A stretch of DNA of 64,000 nt, from assembly GCA_002892395.1 (NCBI GenBank), contig NBBL01000003.1, forward strand, positions 124,001 to 188,000, written 5' to 3'. The translations under genes were made by a program, and so were the position numbers. The notes under the pieces are model-generated. The model worked only from the letters and a program-made list of their open reading frames with translations, searched no databases and was not told the DNA's origin. Of the stretch, positions 18,051 through 25,766 are shown piece after piece; position 1 is the stretch's first letter, and every line of letters begins with the position of its first letter. The DNA is from Lachnospiraceae bacterium. Lineage in GTDB: Bacteria; Bacillota; Clostridia; Lachnospirales; Lachnospiraceae.

Positions 18051-18809
18051 TCACCGACTGCTCTTCTGCAGCCTCTGTCTCACAACTTCATAGGCAAGAA
18101 CCCCTGCGGCGACACTGGCATTCAGGGAGTCAATCTCTCCGTACATGGGAATCGAGGCGACCAGATCACAGTGCTTTTTCACGAGCTCGCTCACGCCCTT
18201 TCCCTCGCTGCCGATCACCAGACCGATTGCTCCGGTCAGATTCAGGCGGTACATCGTCTCTCCCCCCATGTCGGCGCAGACAAACCAGATTCCAGCCTTT
18301 TTAAGCTCCTCCATTGTGCGGCTTAAATTGGTCACCTTGGCAACCGGCGTATAATGCAGCGCCCCGGCAGAACTCCTGGCGACACTGGCAGTCAGCCCCA
18401 CCGCCCGATTTTTTCCGATGATTACACCGTGAGCTCCCGCCTGATTCGCCGTGCGGATGATCGCGCCCAGATTGTAAGGATCTTCAATTCCGTCCAGAAG
18501 AAAGAGAAAAGGGGCTTCTCCCCGGTCGGCGGCTCTTTTCAGGATCTCTTCCACCGTGGCATAGGAGTCACTGGCAAGGAACGCGATGACCCCCTGATGA
18601 TGCCCCGTTTCACTCATCTGATTCAGTCGTTCCTTCGTCACAAAGGAAAGGCGGCAGTCCTGTTTTTTCGCCTCCCGAAGGATGGTCTGAATCGGACCGT
18701 CCTTCAATCCGTCCTGTACGTAGAGGCGATCCAGACTCTTTCCTGCCCGGATGGCTTCTATAACGGCATTTCTGCCTTCTACTGCATTTTCATTTCCCTT
18801 CTGACTCAT
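18051..18809 (-). CDS. rlmB: 23S rRNA (guanosine-2251-2'-O)-methyltransferase, SpoU family
   Basis: A 252-residue SPOUT methyltransferase that 2'-O-methylates a guanosine in the peptidyl-transferase region of 23S rRNA. An N-terminal substrate-binding domain (EGRNAVIEAIRAG) is followed by the SpoU knot motifs DGIEDPYNLGAIIRTA, GLVIGSEGKGVS and DSLNASVAAGVLAYE. The ATG overlaps the mrnC stop as ATGA. The pair follows cysS, the usual order in Firmicutes (cysS-mrnC-rlmB). Confidence 0.94.
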   Translation of the reverse strand: MSQKGNENAVEGRNAVIEAIRAGKSLDRLYVQDGLKDGPIQTILREAKKQDCRLSFVTKERLNQMSETGHHQGVIAFLASDSYATVEEILKRAADRGEAPFLFLLDGIEDPYNLGAIIRTANQAGAHGVIIGKNRAVGLTASVARSSAGALHYTPVAKVTNLSRTMEELKKAGIWFVCADMGGETMYRLNLTGAIGLVIGSEGKGVSELVKKHCDLVASIPMYGEIDSLNASVAAGVLAYEVVRQRLQKSSR

Positions 18810-19228
18810 TCTCCGATTTTTTCCTCCTGTTCCAGCCAGTTGATCCCGACTGCAACCAGCTCCTTCATGCGCTCCCGCTCTCCGCTCAGCCAGAGATAAC
18901 CCAGCAATGCCTCAAGCGCCGTCGCCATGCGGTAATCAATCACACTGGCGTTCCGCGCCGTCGTCTTGGAATGGGCGTTTCGTCCGCGCCTCAACGCCGC
19001 CTTTTCCGACTCCTCCAGCAAATTCTGCTCCTCCAGATATCGGGCAATCCTGGCTTGCGCTGCGGCCTTCACATAGCGAACCGCACCGTGGTGCATCTTG
19101 TTGACCTGACAGTTCCCCCTTCGCACAATGCGCTCTCTCACAATCAGCTCATAAAGCGCGTCTCCCAGATAGGCGAGAACCAGCGGCGAATACATCGCCG
19201 CCGTCTGATTGCTCAGGCTCTTTTCCAT
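18806..19228 (-). CDS. mrnC: Mini-ribonuclease III
   Basis: A 140-residue RNase III-like protein without the double-stranded RNA-binding domain; in Bacillus it trims the ends of 23S rRNA precursors. The catalytic fold is visible in LAYLGDALYELIVRE and the later ATALEALLGYLWL, which carry the acidic residues of the RNase III active site. The gene overlaps the cysS 3' end by 16 bases and is coupled to rlmB downstream. Confidence 0.93.
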   Translation of the reverse strand: MEKSLSNQTAAMYSPLVLAYLGDALYELIVRERIVRRGNCQVNKMHHGAVRYVKAAAQARIARYLEEQNLLEESEKAALRRGRNAHSKTTARNASVIDYRMATALEALLGYLWLSGERERMKELVAVGINWLEQEEKIGE

Positions 19229-20622
19229 TTCACGCCCTCTTTACCGTCCTCCAGAAGAATTCCCATCGCTGCCAGCTCCTCTCGAATTTCATCGGCCCGT
19301 GCATAATTCTTGTTTTTTCTGGCTTCCTGGCGCTCCTGAATCAGCGCTTCCACCCTGCTGTCCAGAGAAAGCTGTCTTCGCTGAGGAAGAATGCCCAGCA
19401 CATCAAGCAGAACCTCCAGCTTCTGTTTCATCGCTTCTGCGTACGCCTTCGCACTGTTCTCATTCACTGTGGTGTTGGCGCATTTCACAATCTCGTACAC
19501 AGCGCTCAGCCCGTCGGCGGTATTGAAATCATCATCCATCGCTGCCTCGAACTTTCCCGCCAAGGCAGCAAGCTGCTCCAGCCCGCTCTGCTCCTCCGGG
19601 GAAAGCGGCTTTTCCTCAGCGGACAAAAGAACCTCCCGCAGATGATCCATTGCGGTGAGAATGCGCTCCAATCCTGCCTTCGCCCCATCCATCATTTCCC
19701 GGGAAAAGTTCAGGGGACTGCGGTAATGTGCGCTCAGCATGAACAGGCGGAGCACCTGAAGATCATACTGCTCACTGATCTGGCGCACGGTCTTGAAGTT
19801 GCCCAGGGACTTTGACATCTTTACGTGATCAATGTTCAAAAATGCATTGTGCATCCAATACTTCGCGAACATCCTTCCGCTGACTGCCTCGGATTGTGCG
19901 ATTTCATTCTCGTGGTGGGGGAAGATGAGATCCTCTCCGCCGCCGTGAATATCAATCTGCTCTCCCAGGTATTTTTTGCTCATTACCGAGCACTCGATAT
20001 GCCAGCCCGGTCTCCCCTGACACCAAGGGGAATCCCAGTAAGGCTCTCCTTCCTTCTTCGGCTTCCACAGCACGAAATCATTCGGATCTGCTTTGTCCTT
20101 TTCTCCGCTGACCTTAAGCTCCCGAAGCCCCGACTGGTTTTCCTCTACCTTCTTGTGGGAAAGCTTTCCATACTCCGGAAAGCTGCTGACGCGGTAATAC
20201 ACCGTTCCGTCCGGCACAACATACGCGTGACCGTTCTCAATCAGCTTCTGAATCATCTCGATCATACCGCCGATCTCCTGTGTCGCTCTCGGATGATGGG
20301 TGGCAGGCTTTATATTCATACCTGCCATATCCTTCTTGCACTCCTCGATGTAGCGCTCCGAGATGACGGAGGCATCCACCCCCTCCTCCTTGGCCGCCTT
20401 TATGATCTTATCATCGACATCCGTAAAATTGGACACGTACGTTACATCGTACCCGCGATACTCGAAATAGCGGCGCACCGTATCGAAAAAGATCATCGGA
20501 CGCGCATTTCCGATATGGATCAGATTGTACACGGTCGGTCCGCAGACATACATACGCACCTTCTTTTCTTCCAACGGCACGAACTCTTCCTTATAACGAG
20601 TCATGGTGTCAAATATTTTCAT
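19213..20622 (-). CDS. cysS: Cysteinyl-tRNA synthetase
   Basis: A 469-residue class I synthetase that charges tRNA-Cys. Visible signatures are YVCGPTVYN with the first zinc-ligand Cys, the HIGH loop as HIGNARP, HIECSVMS with another zinc ligand, and the KMSKS loop as VKMSKSLGN. The ATG at 20622 matches the standard N-terminus MKIFDTMTR; the open frame continues upstream through repeat sequence only. It heads the cysS-mrnC-rlmB unit. No T-box leader is seen: the region upstream is a minisatellite. Confidence 0.96.
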   Translation of the reverse strand: MKIFDTMTRYKEEFVPLEEKKVRMYVCGPTVYNLIHIGNARPMIFFDTVRRYFEYRGYDVTYVSNFTDVDDKIIKAAKEEGVDASVISERYIEECKKDMAGMNIKPATHHPRATQEIGGMIEMIQKLIENGHAYVVPDGTVYYRVSSFPEYGKLSHKKVEENQSGLRELKVSGEKDKADPNDFVLWKPKKEGEPYWDSPWCQGRPGWHIECSVMSKKYLGEQIDIHGGGEDLIFPHHENEIAQSEAVSGRMFAKYWMHNAFLNIDHVKMSKSLGNFKTVRQISEQYDLQVLRLFMLSAHYRSPLNFSREMMDGAKAGLERILTAMDHLREVLLSAEEKPLSPEEQSGLEQLAALAGKFEAAMDDDFNTADGLSAVYEIVKCANTTVNENSAKAYAEAMKQKLEVLLDVLGILPQRRQLSLDSRVEALIQERQEARKNKNYARADEIREELAAMGILLEDGKEGVKWKRA

Positions 20623-20697
20623 CCTTCTTCCTCGCTTTTCCTTTTCTTCTGAATCCTGGAGGCACACATTTCCTGCAGGGGATCCTGCGGACTTCCT

Positions 20698-20877
20698 CAG
20701 CACTTCCCGCTTCCCAAATGGCTCCGAGAATCTTTCCCGCAGTGCTTCTCGCTCCACAAACAAGCCCCGCGAACCTTCACAGTGCTTCCCGCTTCCCAAA
20801 GCGGGCTCCGAGAACCCTCACAGCGCTTTCCGCTTCTCAAACGGCTCCAGGAACCCTCGCAGTGCTTCCCGCTTCTC
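20698..20877. repeat. Degenerate tandem repeat of about 41 bases upstream of cysS
   Basis: Five imperfect units start near 20698, 20737, 20780, 20818 and 20857, each with a CAGTGCTTCCCGCTTC-like core followed by a CTCCGAGAACCCT-like tail. They occupy the gap between ispF and cysS. No gene or riboswitch is seen in the gap. Confidence 0.75.
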
Positions 20878-20907
20878 GTGTTACGATTGATTATATGAGA
20901 GGGGCGC

Positions 20908-21381
20908 TCAGCGGTCAATGAGACAAACTGCATGTGCGGAAATTCCCTCTCCGCTCCCGGTAAATCCAAGGTGCTCCTCTGTAGTTGCCTTCACATTGAC
21001 CTGTTCCGGTACCGCTCCGACTCCCTCTGCAATTCGTTGGCGCATCATTTCAATATAGGGAGCAAGCTTCGGCGCCTGTGCGATCACGGTACAGTCGATA
21101 TTTACCACCCGGTATCCCTGCTTCGAAAGAAGCCCCATACTGTCCTTTAAAAGAAGCATGCTGTCCGCGTTTTCGTACGCCGGATCCGTGTCCGGAAAAT
21201 GTCGGCCGATGTCGCCGAGCGCTGCGGCTCCAAGAAGGGCATCTATCACCGCATGCAGGAGAACATCCGCATCGGAATGTCCCGCAAGTCCCCTTTCGTA
21301 CGGTATTTTTACTCCTCCCAGCATGAGTGCCCGACCCTCTGTCAGCCGATGCACGTCATACCCATGTCCGATTCTCATCAT
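20908..21381 (-). CDS. ispF: 2-C-methyl-D-erythritol 2,4-cyclodiphosphate synthase
   Basis: A 157-residue enzyme of the non-mevalonate isoprenoid pathway; it cyclises CDP-methylerythritol phosphate to the 2,4-cyclodiphosphate with release of CMP. The metal-binding Asp and His are visible in [11 protein letters not shown], and the second signature is [20 protein letters not shown]. The C-terminus has the conserved [12 protein letters not shown]. Its length is normal. It lies upstream of cysS, separated by a tandem repeat, and downstream of a second, unrelated repeat array. Confidence 0.96.
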   Translation of the reverse strand: MMRIGHGYDVHRLTEGRALMLGGVKIPYERGLAGHSDADVLLHAVIDALLGAAALGDIGRHFPDTDPAYENADSMLLLKDSMGLLSKQGYRVVNIDCTVIAQAPKLAPYIEMMRQRIAEGVGAVPEQVNVKATTEEHLGFTGSGEGISAHAVCLIDR

Positions 21382-21406
21382 CCCCTGCTCCTGTTCTGTA
21401 CCATTC

Positions 21407-21713
21407 CGGCGCCTTCGCTTCGCTCAGCATCGCTGCCTCCGCCCGGCGCCTTCGCTTTGCTCGGTATCGCTGTCTCTGCCCGGCGCCTTCGCTTCGCTTA
21501 GCATCTCTGTCTCCGCCCGGCGCCTTCGCCTTGCTCAGCATCGCTGCCTCCGCCCGGCGCCTTCGCTTCGCTCAGCATCGCTGTCTCCGCCCGGCGCCTT
21601 CGCTTTGCTCGGTATCGCTGTCTCTGCCCGGCGCCTTCGCCTTGCTCAGCATCGCTGCCTCCGCCCGGCGCCTTCGCTTTGCTCAGCATCTCTGTCTCCG
21701 CCCGGCGCCTTCT
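21407..21713. repeat. 37-base minisatellite, eight full copies plus a partial ninth
   Basis: The core CGGCGCCTTCGCTT recurs at 21407, 21444, 21481, 21518, 21555, 21592, 21629, 21666 and 21703, an exact 37-base period. Copies differ at a few positions (for example GCTCAGCAT or GCTCGGTAT). There are no spacers, so it is not a CRISPR array, and 37 is not a multiple of three, so it is not coding. It fills the gap between ispF and the lipid kinase. Confidence 0.92.
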
Positions 21714-21753
21714 TCCTCCCCAAACGTTGCCTTGCCCCGGAACATGACGACAC

Positions 21754-22680
21754 TCAGCAGAGAAAACGCAGCTTCTGCCTGACGATTCGAATACTGAAGG
21801 CGCGAAGAAACCCACAGGGCTCCCCATCTACATGAAGCGGCATATCCTCCTCCAGTGCCACACTCAATTCTCTGCAGTTATAGCTTCGATAACCGGGGAT
21901 TCTCCCGGAAAAGCAGCCGCCCGGCGTAAGAACTGCGCGCAGGAGCTGTGCCTTTGATCGATTCTGCAAAAGCCTGATGGCAATTCCGCTGCTCTCTGAA
22001 GGGAATCCTCCTGTCTTCTCCCCGCGCATTCCGGTTTGCACCAGTCCGGCATTCAGGAGAAAGAGGTGATTGCACTCCATTTTCCGCTCTCCGTCCAAAA
22101 TGAGACGTGCCTTTGTTGTTTTTAACTGGTGTGCCGTACGAAGCGCCATCAGACGCCGATCCACCTTGCGCAGCAGGGGATTCCCAACTCCCCTTCTCTC
22201 CGTCTGCTCTCTCAATTTACCAAGGAGCAGTGCGTCAAATCCACAGCCGCTCCGGATGAGAAAGCGGCGGTGCCGCGGCATCGGATCTTCATAGCTCAAG
22301 ACGCCGTATTCCAAGAAACGCAGCGTCTTCGGCGAAAGGACCCGGTTAAGGCAGGCCAGCGGACCCCGCGGAAGTCCCAGAACTCTCGCAAGCTCCGAAT
22401 CTCCGCCCACCGGTATAAAGCCGAACACCGGTGCGGTGGAAAGCCGCGTCCCGTCCAGCACCTCGTTCATGGTTCCGTCTCCACCCACAACCACCAGAAT
22501 CTGCCCCCCGGTCTCCGGGGAGACCGTAAGGCTCCGGGAGAGCTCTCTCGCCGCCCCCGCCTCCCAGGTCAGAAATACCTGATACTCGATTTTTTTCTTC
22601 AACAGGCTGCGTTCCAGCTTCTTCCAGCAGCCGTAACCCTTAGCACCCGCGGCATTTGGATTCACAATAAAATTCAGCAT
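21754..22680 (-). CDS. Diacylglycerol/lipid kinase family protein (DagK/YegS fold)
   Basis: A 308-residue soluble kinase of the DAGK catalytic family, expected to phosphorylate a membrane lipid such as diacylglycerol. The nucleotide-binding motif VVVGGDGTMNEVLDG is intact. The second motif, usually PLGTGNDFAR, reads PVGGDSELARVLG here, a notable variation. Near the C-terminus is MPLHVDGEPCG, like the usual DGE motif. It starts MLNFIVNPNAAG, typical of the family, and is transcribed away from the adjacent IS30 element. Confidence 0.88.
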   Translation of the reverse strand: MLNFIVNPNAAGAKGYGCWKKLERSLLKKKIEYQVFLTWEAGAARELSRSLTVSPETGGQILVVVGGDGTMNEVLDGTRLSTAPVFGFIPVGGDSELARVLGLPRGPLACLNRVLSPKTLRFLEYGVLSYEDPMPRHRRFLIRSGCGFDALLLGKLREQTERRGVGNPLLRKVDRRLMALRTAHQLKTTKARLILDGERKMECNHLFLLNAGLVQTGMRGEKTGGFPSESSGIAIRLLQNRSKAQLLRAVLTPGGCFSGRIPGYRSYNCRELSVALEEDMPLHVDGEPCGFLRAFSIRIVRQKLRFLC

Positions 22681-22760
22681 TCACCTGTCCCCGTTCCCAC
22701 TGAATACCCTTCACCAGAGCCGTTTTGTACCACCGTCTCTCTTTCCTCATGATATGCGTC

Positions 22761-22769
22761 AGTATAGCA
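22761..22769 (-). promoter_or_regulatory. Candidate extended -10 promoter of the lipid kinase gene
   Basis: The minus strand reads TGTGCTATACT about 80 bases ahead of the kinase ATG. The -35 is weak. The same TGTGCTATA core occurs in the promoter at 11889. Confidence 0.4.
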
Positions 22770-22788
22770 CAGATGAAGCAATAATTCT

Positions 22789-23946
22789 CTAAAAACAATC
22801 TGGGATGATTGTAAGATGAACTAGGACAATAAAAAAGAGCCGATGACGAACTCGTGGTATGATGAAGCTGCCACACAACACAACACCAGGAGGTTCGCCA
22901 TGGCCCAAAAAGAGTATAACACAAATAGAAAATATCGCCACCTGACACGCGAAAAGCGAGCACAGATTGAAGTGCTGTTGCAATTAAAACTCCCCAAAAG
23001 CCGCATCGCGCGCGAAGTCGGGATCTCACGGTCAACTTTATATAACGAGCTTGCCAGAGGCACTGTACAGCAGTTAGGAAGCGATTTGAAGCCATACACC
23101 CGATACTTTGGAGATACGGGACAGTGTGTCTACGAAAATCGACGGAGAAATAGCCATTGTCCCATGAAGCTGGTGAAAGCTAAGAAATTCGTGTCTTTTG
23201 CGGTAAAGCAGATACTGACAAAACATTTAGCACCTGATACAATTTGCGGTTTTGCCAAAGAAAAGGGCCGTTTCTCTGAGATGGTTTGCAGCAAGACACT
23301 TTATAACTATATTGAGCGTGGATTGTTAAAAGCTCGAAATATCGACCTCACGCTAAAGGTCAAACGTAAACAACACCGTAAGGGACATCCGCAGCATAAG
23401 CGGCTGTATGGCCTGAGCATTGAAACTCGCCCCCAAGTAATCAATCAACGGGAAGAGTTTGGACATTGGGAGATTGATACCGTGGTCGGTCGAAAGGAGT
23501 CACAATCCGTTTTGTTGACACTGGATGAGCGAACCACAAGATTTCGACACATCATAAAGATACCCGGTAGAAGCACACAGGCAGTTGAGCAAGGTTTAAA
23601 AGCGCTCCGAAATCTGTATGGAGAACGATTCAGTCAAGTTTTTCGCTCCATCACAAGTGATAATGGCAGTGAATTTGCTTCACTGCCACAGTTGCTTCCC
23701 ACGATACCCATATATTATGCCCATCCGTACTCCGCCTACGAACGCGGATTGAACGAGAAACAGAACTCCTTGATCCGTCGTTTCTTGCAAAAGGGCCATT
23801 CTTTTGATGACATTGCGGATGAGAAAATACAAGAGATACAGAACTGGATCAATCAACTCCCCCGAAAGTCCTTTCACTACAGTTCGCCGGAGGAATTATT
23901 TCAGACTGTCCTACTTGATCTTGCAATCCAGAAAGATATTTTTTGG
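22789..23946 (+). mobile_element. IS30-family insertion sequence
   Basis: A transposase gene is bracketed by imperfect inverted repeats. The left copy (22807-22830) reads GATTGTAAGATGAACTAGGA and onward. The right copy, read on the minus strand from 23928, starts GATTGCAAGATCAAGTAGGA, with about 20 of 24 positions matching. Weaker similarity extends a further 18 bases outward, which sets the outer limits given. No convincing target duplication is seen. The element sits between the lipid kinase promoter and the TtcA-like gene. Confidence 0.8.
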
Positions 23947-24174
23947 CAGCCCCCTTCCCCCTTCCAATCCTTCCCTTCGCTTCAGTTGACTCATATTTCC
24001 TTTGCATGTAAAATTGTCAGGCATCCATTGTCTGCTGCCTGTCACCGCCACAGAAACGCCGATTGCAGCCCATTCGGCACTGCATTCCATCCGTTTCAGG
24101 CAGGCGCCGCATCCGAAATCGGAGTGAGGAAAGAAAAATATGAACCGTTCTTTGGATCCCTGTCAGCTGATTGA
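22900..24174 (+). CDS. IS30-family transposase, reading through the right end of the element
   Basis: The catalytic enzyme of the IS. It has an N-terminal helix-turn-helix (LTREKRAQIEVLLQL, SRIAREVGISRSTLYNEL) and a DDE nuclease domain with GHWEIDTVVGR, TSDNGSEF and the glutamate segment YERGLNEKQNSLIRR. The ATG at 22900 has AGGAGG upstream. About 343 codons lie inside the element. The frame then passes through the right inverted repeat without a stop and continues about 82 codons into host DNA, overlapping the start of the TtcA-like gene by 35 bases. That tail is not native transposase sequence, so the stop was lost or has always been supplied by the target. Confidence 0.88.
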   Translation: MAQKEYNTNRKYRHLTREKRAQIEVLLQLKLPKSRIAREVGISRSTLYNELARGTVQQLGSDLKPYTRYFGDTGQCVYENRRRNSHCPMKLVKAKKFVSFAVKQILTKHLAPDTICGFAKEKGRFSEMVCSKTLYNYIERGLLKARNIDLTLKVKRKQHRKGHPQHKRLYGLSIETRPQVINQREEFGHWEIDTVVGRKESQSVLLTLDERTTRFRHIIKIPGRSTQAVEQGLKALRNLYGERFSQVFRSITSDNGSEFASLPQLLPTIPIYYAHPYSAYERGLNEKQNSLIRRFLQKGHSFDDIADEKIQEIQNWINQLPRKSFHYSSPEELFQTVLLDLAIQKDIFWQPPSPFQSFPSLQLTHISFACKIVRHPLSAACHRHRNADCSPFGTAFHPFQAGAASEIGVRKEKYEPFFGSLSAD

Positions 24175-25006
24175 ACGCAGCATCATAAAAAAATACAGGA
24201 AAACGCTCTGGAATCCCTTTATCGCAGCCGTGAAGCGATATGATCTCATTCAGGCAGGAGACCGTATCGCCGTCTGTATTTCGGGAGGCAAGGATTCCAT
24301 GCTTCTGGCCAAACTCATGCAGGAACTGCACCGCCACAGCGAGGTGCCCTTCGACTTGCATTTTCTGGTCATGGATCCGGGATATAATGAAATGAACCGC
24401 AAAAAAATAGAGGATAACGCTGCCCTGCTCTGCATTCCCATCACCATTTTTGAAACAGATATTTTTGACGCCACAAGCAATCTCTCCTCCAATCCCTGCT
24501 ACCTGTGCGCGCGCATGCGGCGCGGACACCTGTATCGCATGGCAAGGGAGCTCGGCTGCAACAAAATTGCACTCGGACACCACATGAGTGATGTCATCGA
24601 AACAACGGTGATGGCCATGTTCTACGGCGCGCAGCTTCAGGGGATGATGCCGAAGCTCCACAGCCAGAACTTCCCCGGTATGGAGCTGATTCGTCCGTTG
24701 TACTGTATCCTCGAAAAGGACATTCTGGCATGGTGCAGCTATCATCAGTTGGATTTTATCCGCTGTGCCTGCCGTTTTACCGAGCAAAGCGAAGCAGAAG
24801 GCAAGGAACAAAGCGCCGGCAAGCGAAGGGAAGTCAAAAACCTGATTCTTTCTCTCAAGAAAACCAATCCTGATATCGAAAAAAGTATTTTCAGCGCCCT
24901 CCACTCTGTCTGGATTGACACCTTTCCCGGCTTCAAACAGGAGGGTCACGCCCACAGCTTCCTGGAGCAGTACGGAGAAAAAAAGAGGGAGCCGGACGGC
25001 TCATAA
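24140..25006 (+). CDS. TtcA-like PP-loop ATPase, tRNA 2-thiolation family
   Basis: A 288-residue member of the TtcA/TtuA group of ATP pyrophosphatases that activate a tRNA base for sulfur insertion. The PP-loop is VCISGGKDSMLLA and a CYLCARMRRG motif supplies the central Cys pair, followed by KIALGHHMSDVIETT. In E. coli TtcA makes 2-thiocytidine-32; whether this clostridial homologue has that substrate is not known. The ATG follows GAGGAAAG. Its promoter must lie inside or beyond the IS30 element that ends about 195 bases upstream. The 3' end overlaps convergent cvpA by six bases. Confidence 0.85.
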   Translation: MNRSLDPCQLIERSIIKKYRKTLWNPFIAAVKRYDLIQAGDRIAVCISGGKDSMLLAKLMQELHRHSEVPFDLHFLVMDPGYNEMNRKKIEDNAALLCIPITIFETDIFDATSNLSSNPCYLCARMRRGHLYRMARELGCNKIALGHHMSDVIETTVMAMFYGAQLQGMMPKLHSQNFPGMELIRPLYCILEKDILAWCSYHQLDFIRCACRFTEQSEAEGKEQSAGKRREVKNLILSLKKTNPDIEKSIFSALHSVWIDTFPGFKQEGHAHSFLEQYGEKKREPDGS

Positions 25007-25738
25007 CAAAGCCGTAACCAGTCCCCGCAAAAAAAATGCCACCAGGTTGTTTTGATAAAGCAGGTTAAGCCACAGCGAATCCTGTATCAGGATCAGCAGC
25101 TTTCGTCCCAGTGTGGTTCCCTCAAACAGTCCCAGGATCATAAAGAACATCCAGACAAACACCAGCGCTTCCATGAGCCCCAAAACCGCACCGCTGACTT
25201 GATTCAGACCGTGGATCACCGGAAGCTCTGTGAAATGATCCACAATTTTAAGCAGAATCTGAAGAAAAGCCCATATGATAAGAAACAGCAGCGCAAAACC
25301 AATGTATCCGATCATCATGCGGCTCAGGTACCCTGCCACATACTGCTGAAATTGCCGGACTCCGAGGCGCTCCCAAATCTCCCCTCTGTTATTTTCATCC
25401 AGAAGCGTCTGCACATTTTCCGGAACCCGCAGACCGGCAATGATCTGGCTTTGATCCTCCTTCGTATCCATTTCTCTGCCGCTCAAGGCATCCATACCGC
25501 TGCTCTTTACAATGTAGTCCTCCAGGGCCGACTCAATCTCCGTGTGATGGTTCAAGTAATCCGCCACTTGCGGCAGCGCACTTTTTGCCGCAAACGCCGT
25601 AATCAACACGGCAGAGCAGGAGATCGCCAAGCGGACAAAACCCTTGCTGTGCCCGTAGAGCACCATTCCCACAATATAAACCCCGATCAGAAGCGAAAAC
25701 CAATTGCTGTCCAACCAGCTTGTTATCGTTTCAAGCAT
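25001..25738 (-). CDS. CvpA family membrane protein
   Basis: A 245-residue protein with four to five hydrophobic helices. It begins with WFSLLIGVYIVGMVLYGHSKGFVRLAIS and has the later pair IGFALLFLIIWAFLQILLKIV and NQVSGAVLGLMEALVFVWMFF, the layout of CvpA (colicin V production) proteins. A polar loop of about 80 residues lies between helices 2 and 3. The cellular role of the family is not settled. It is last in the unit dnaX-ybaB-recR-TPR protein-cvpA and ends inside the convergent TtcA-like gene. Confidence 0.85.
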   Translation of the reverse strand: MLETITSWLDSNWFSLLIGVYIVGMVLYGHSKGFVRLAISCSAVLITAFAAKSALPQVADYLNHHTEIESALEDYIVKSSGMDALSGREMDTKEDQSQIIAGLRVPENVQTLLDENNRGEIWERLGVRQFQQYVAGYLSRMMIGYIGFALLFLIIWAFLQILLKIVDHFTELPVIHGLNQVSGAVLGLMEALVFVWMFFMILGLFEGTTLGRKLLILIQDSLWLNLLYQNNLVAFFLRGLVTALL

Positions 25739-25766
25739 TCACTTTACCCTTTTCCCGAAGCACCTG

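Noticed and set aside
20623-20907. T-box or other leader upstream of cysS
   Set aside because: The gap is filled by degenerate 41-base tandem repeats; no T-box sequence or antiterminator pair was seen.
21407-21713. Possible CRISPR array
   Set aside because: Repeats are directly adjacent with an exact 37-base period and no spacers, so it is a minisatellite. No cas genes are nearby.
21158-21835. Long plus-strand reading frames across the 37-base repeat
   Set aside because: They are produced by the repeat being free of stops in several frames; the products are Arg/Pro/Ala-rich repeats with no ribosome sites and they overlap ispF and the lipid kinase.
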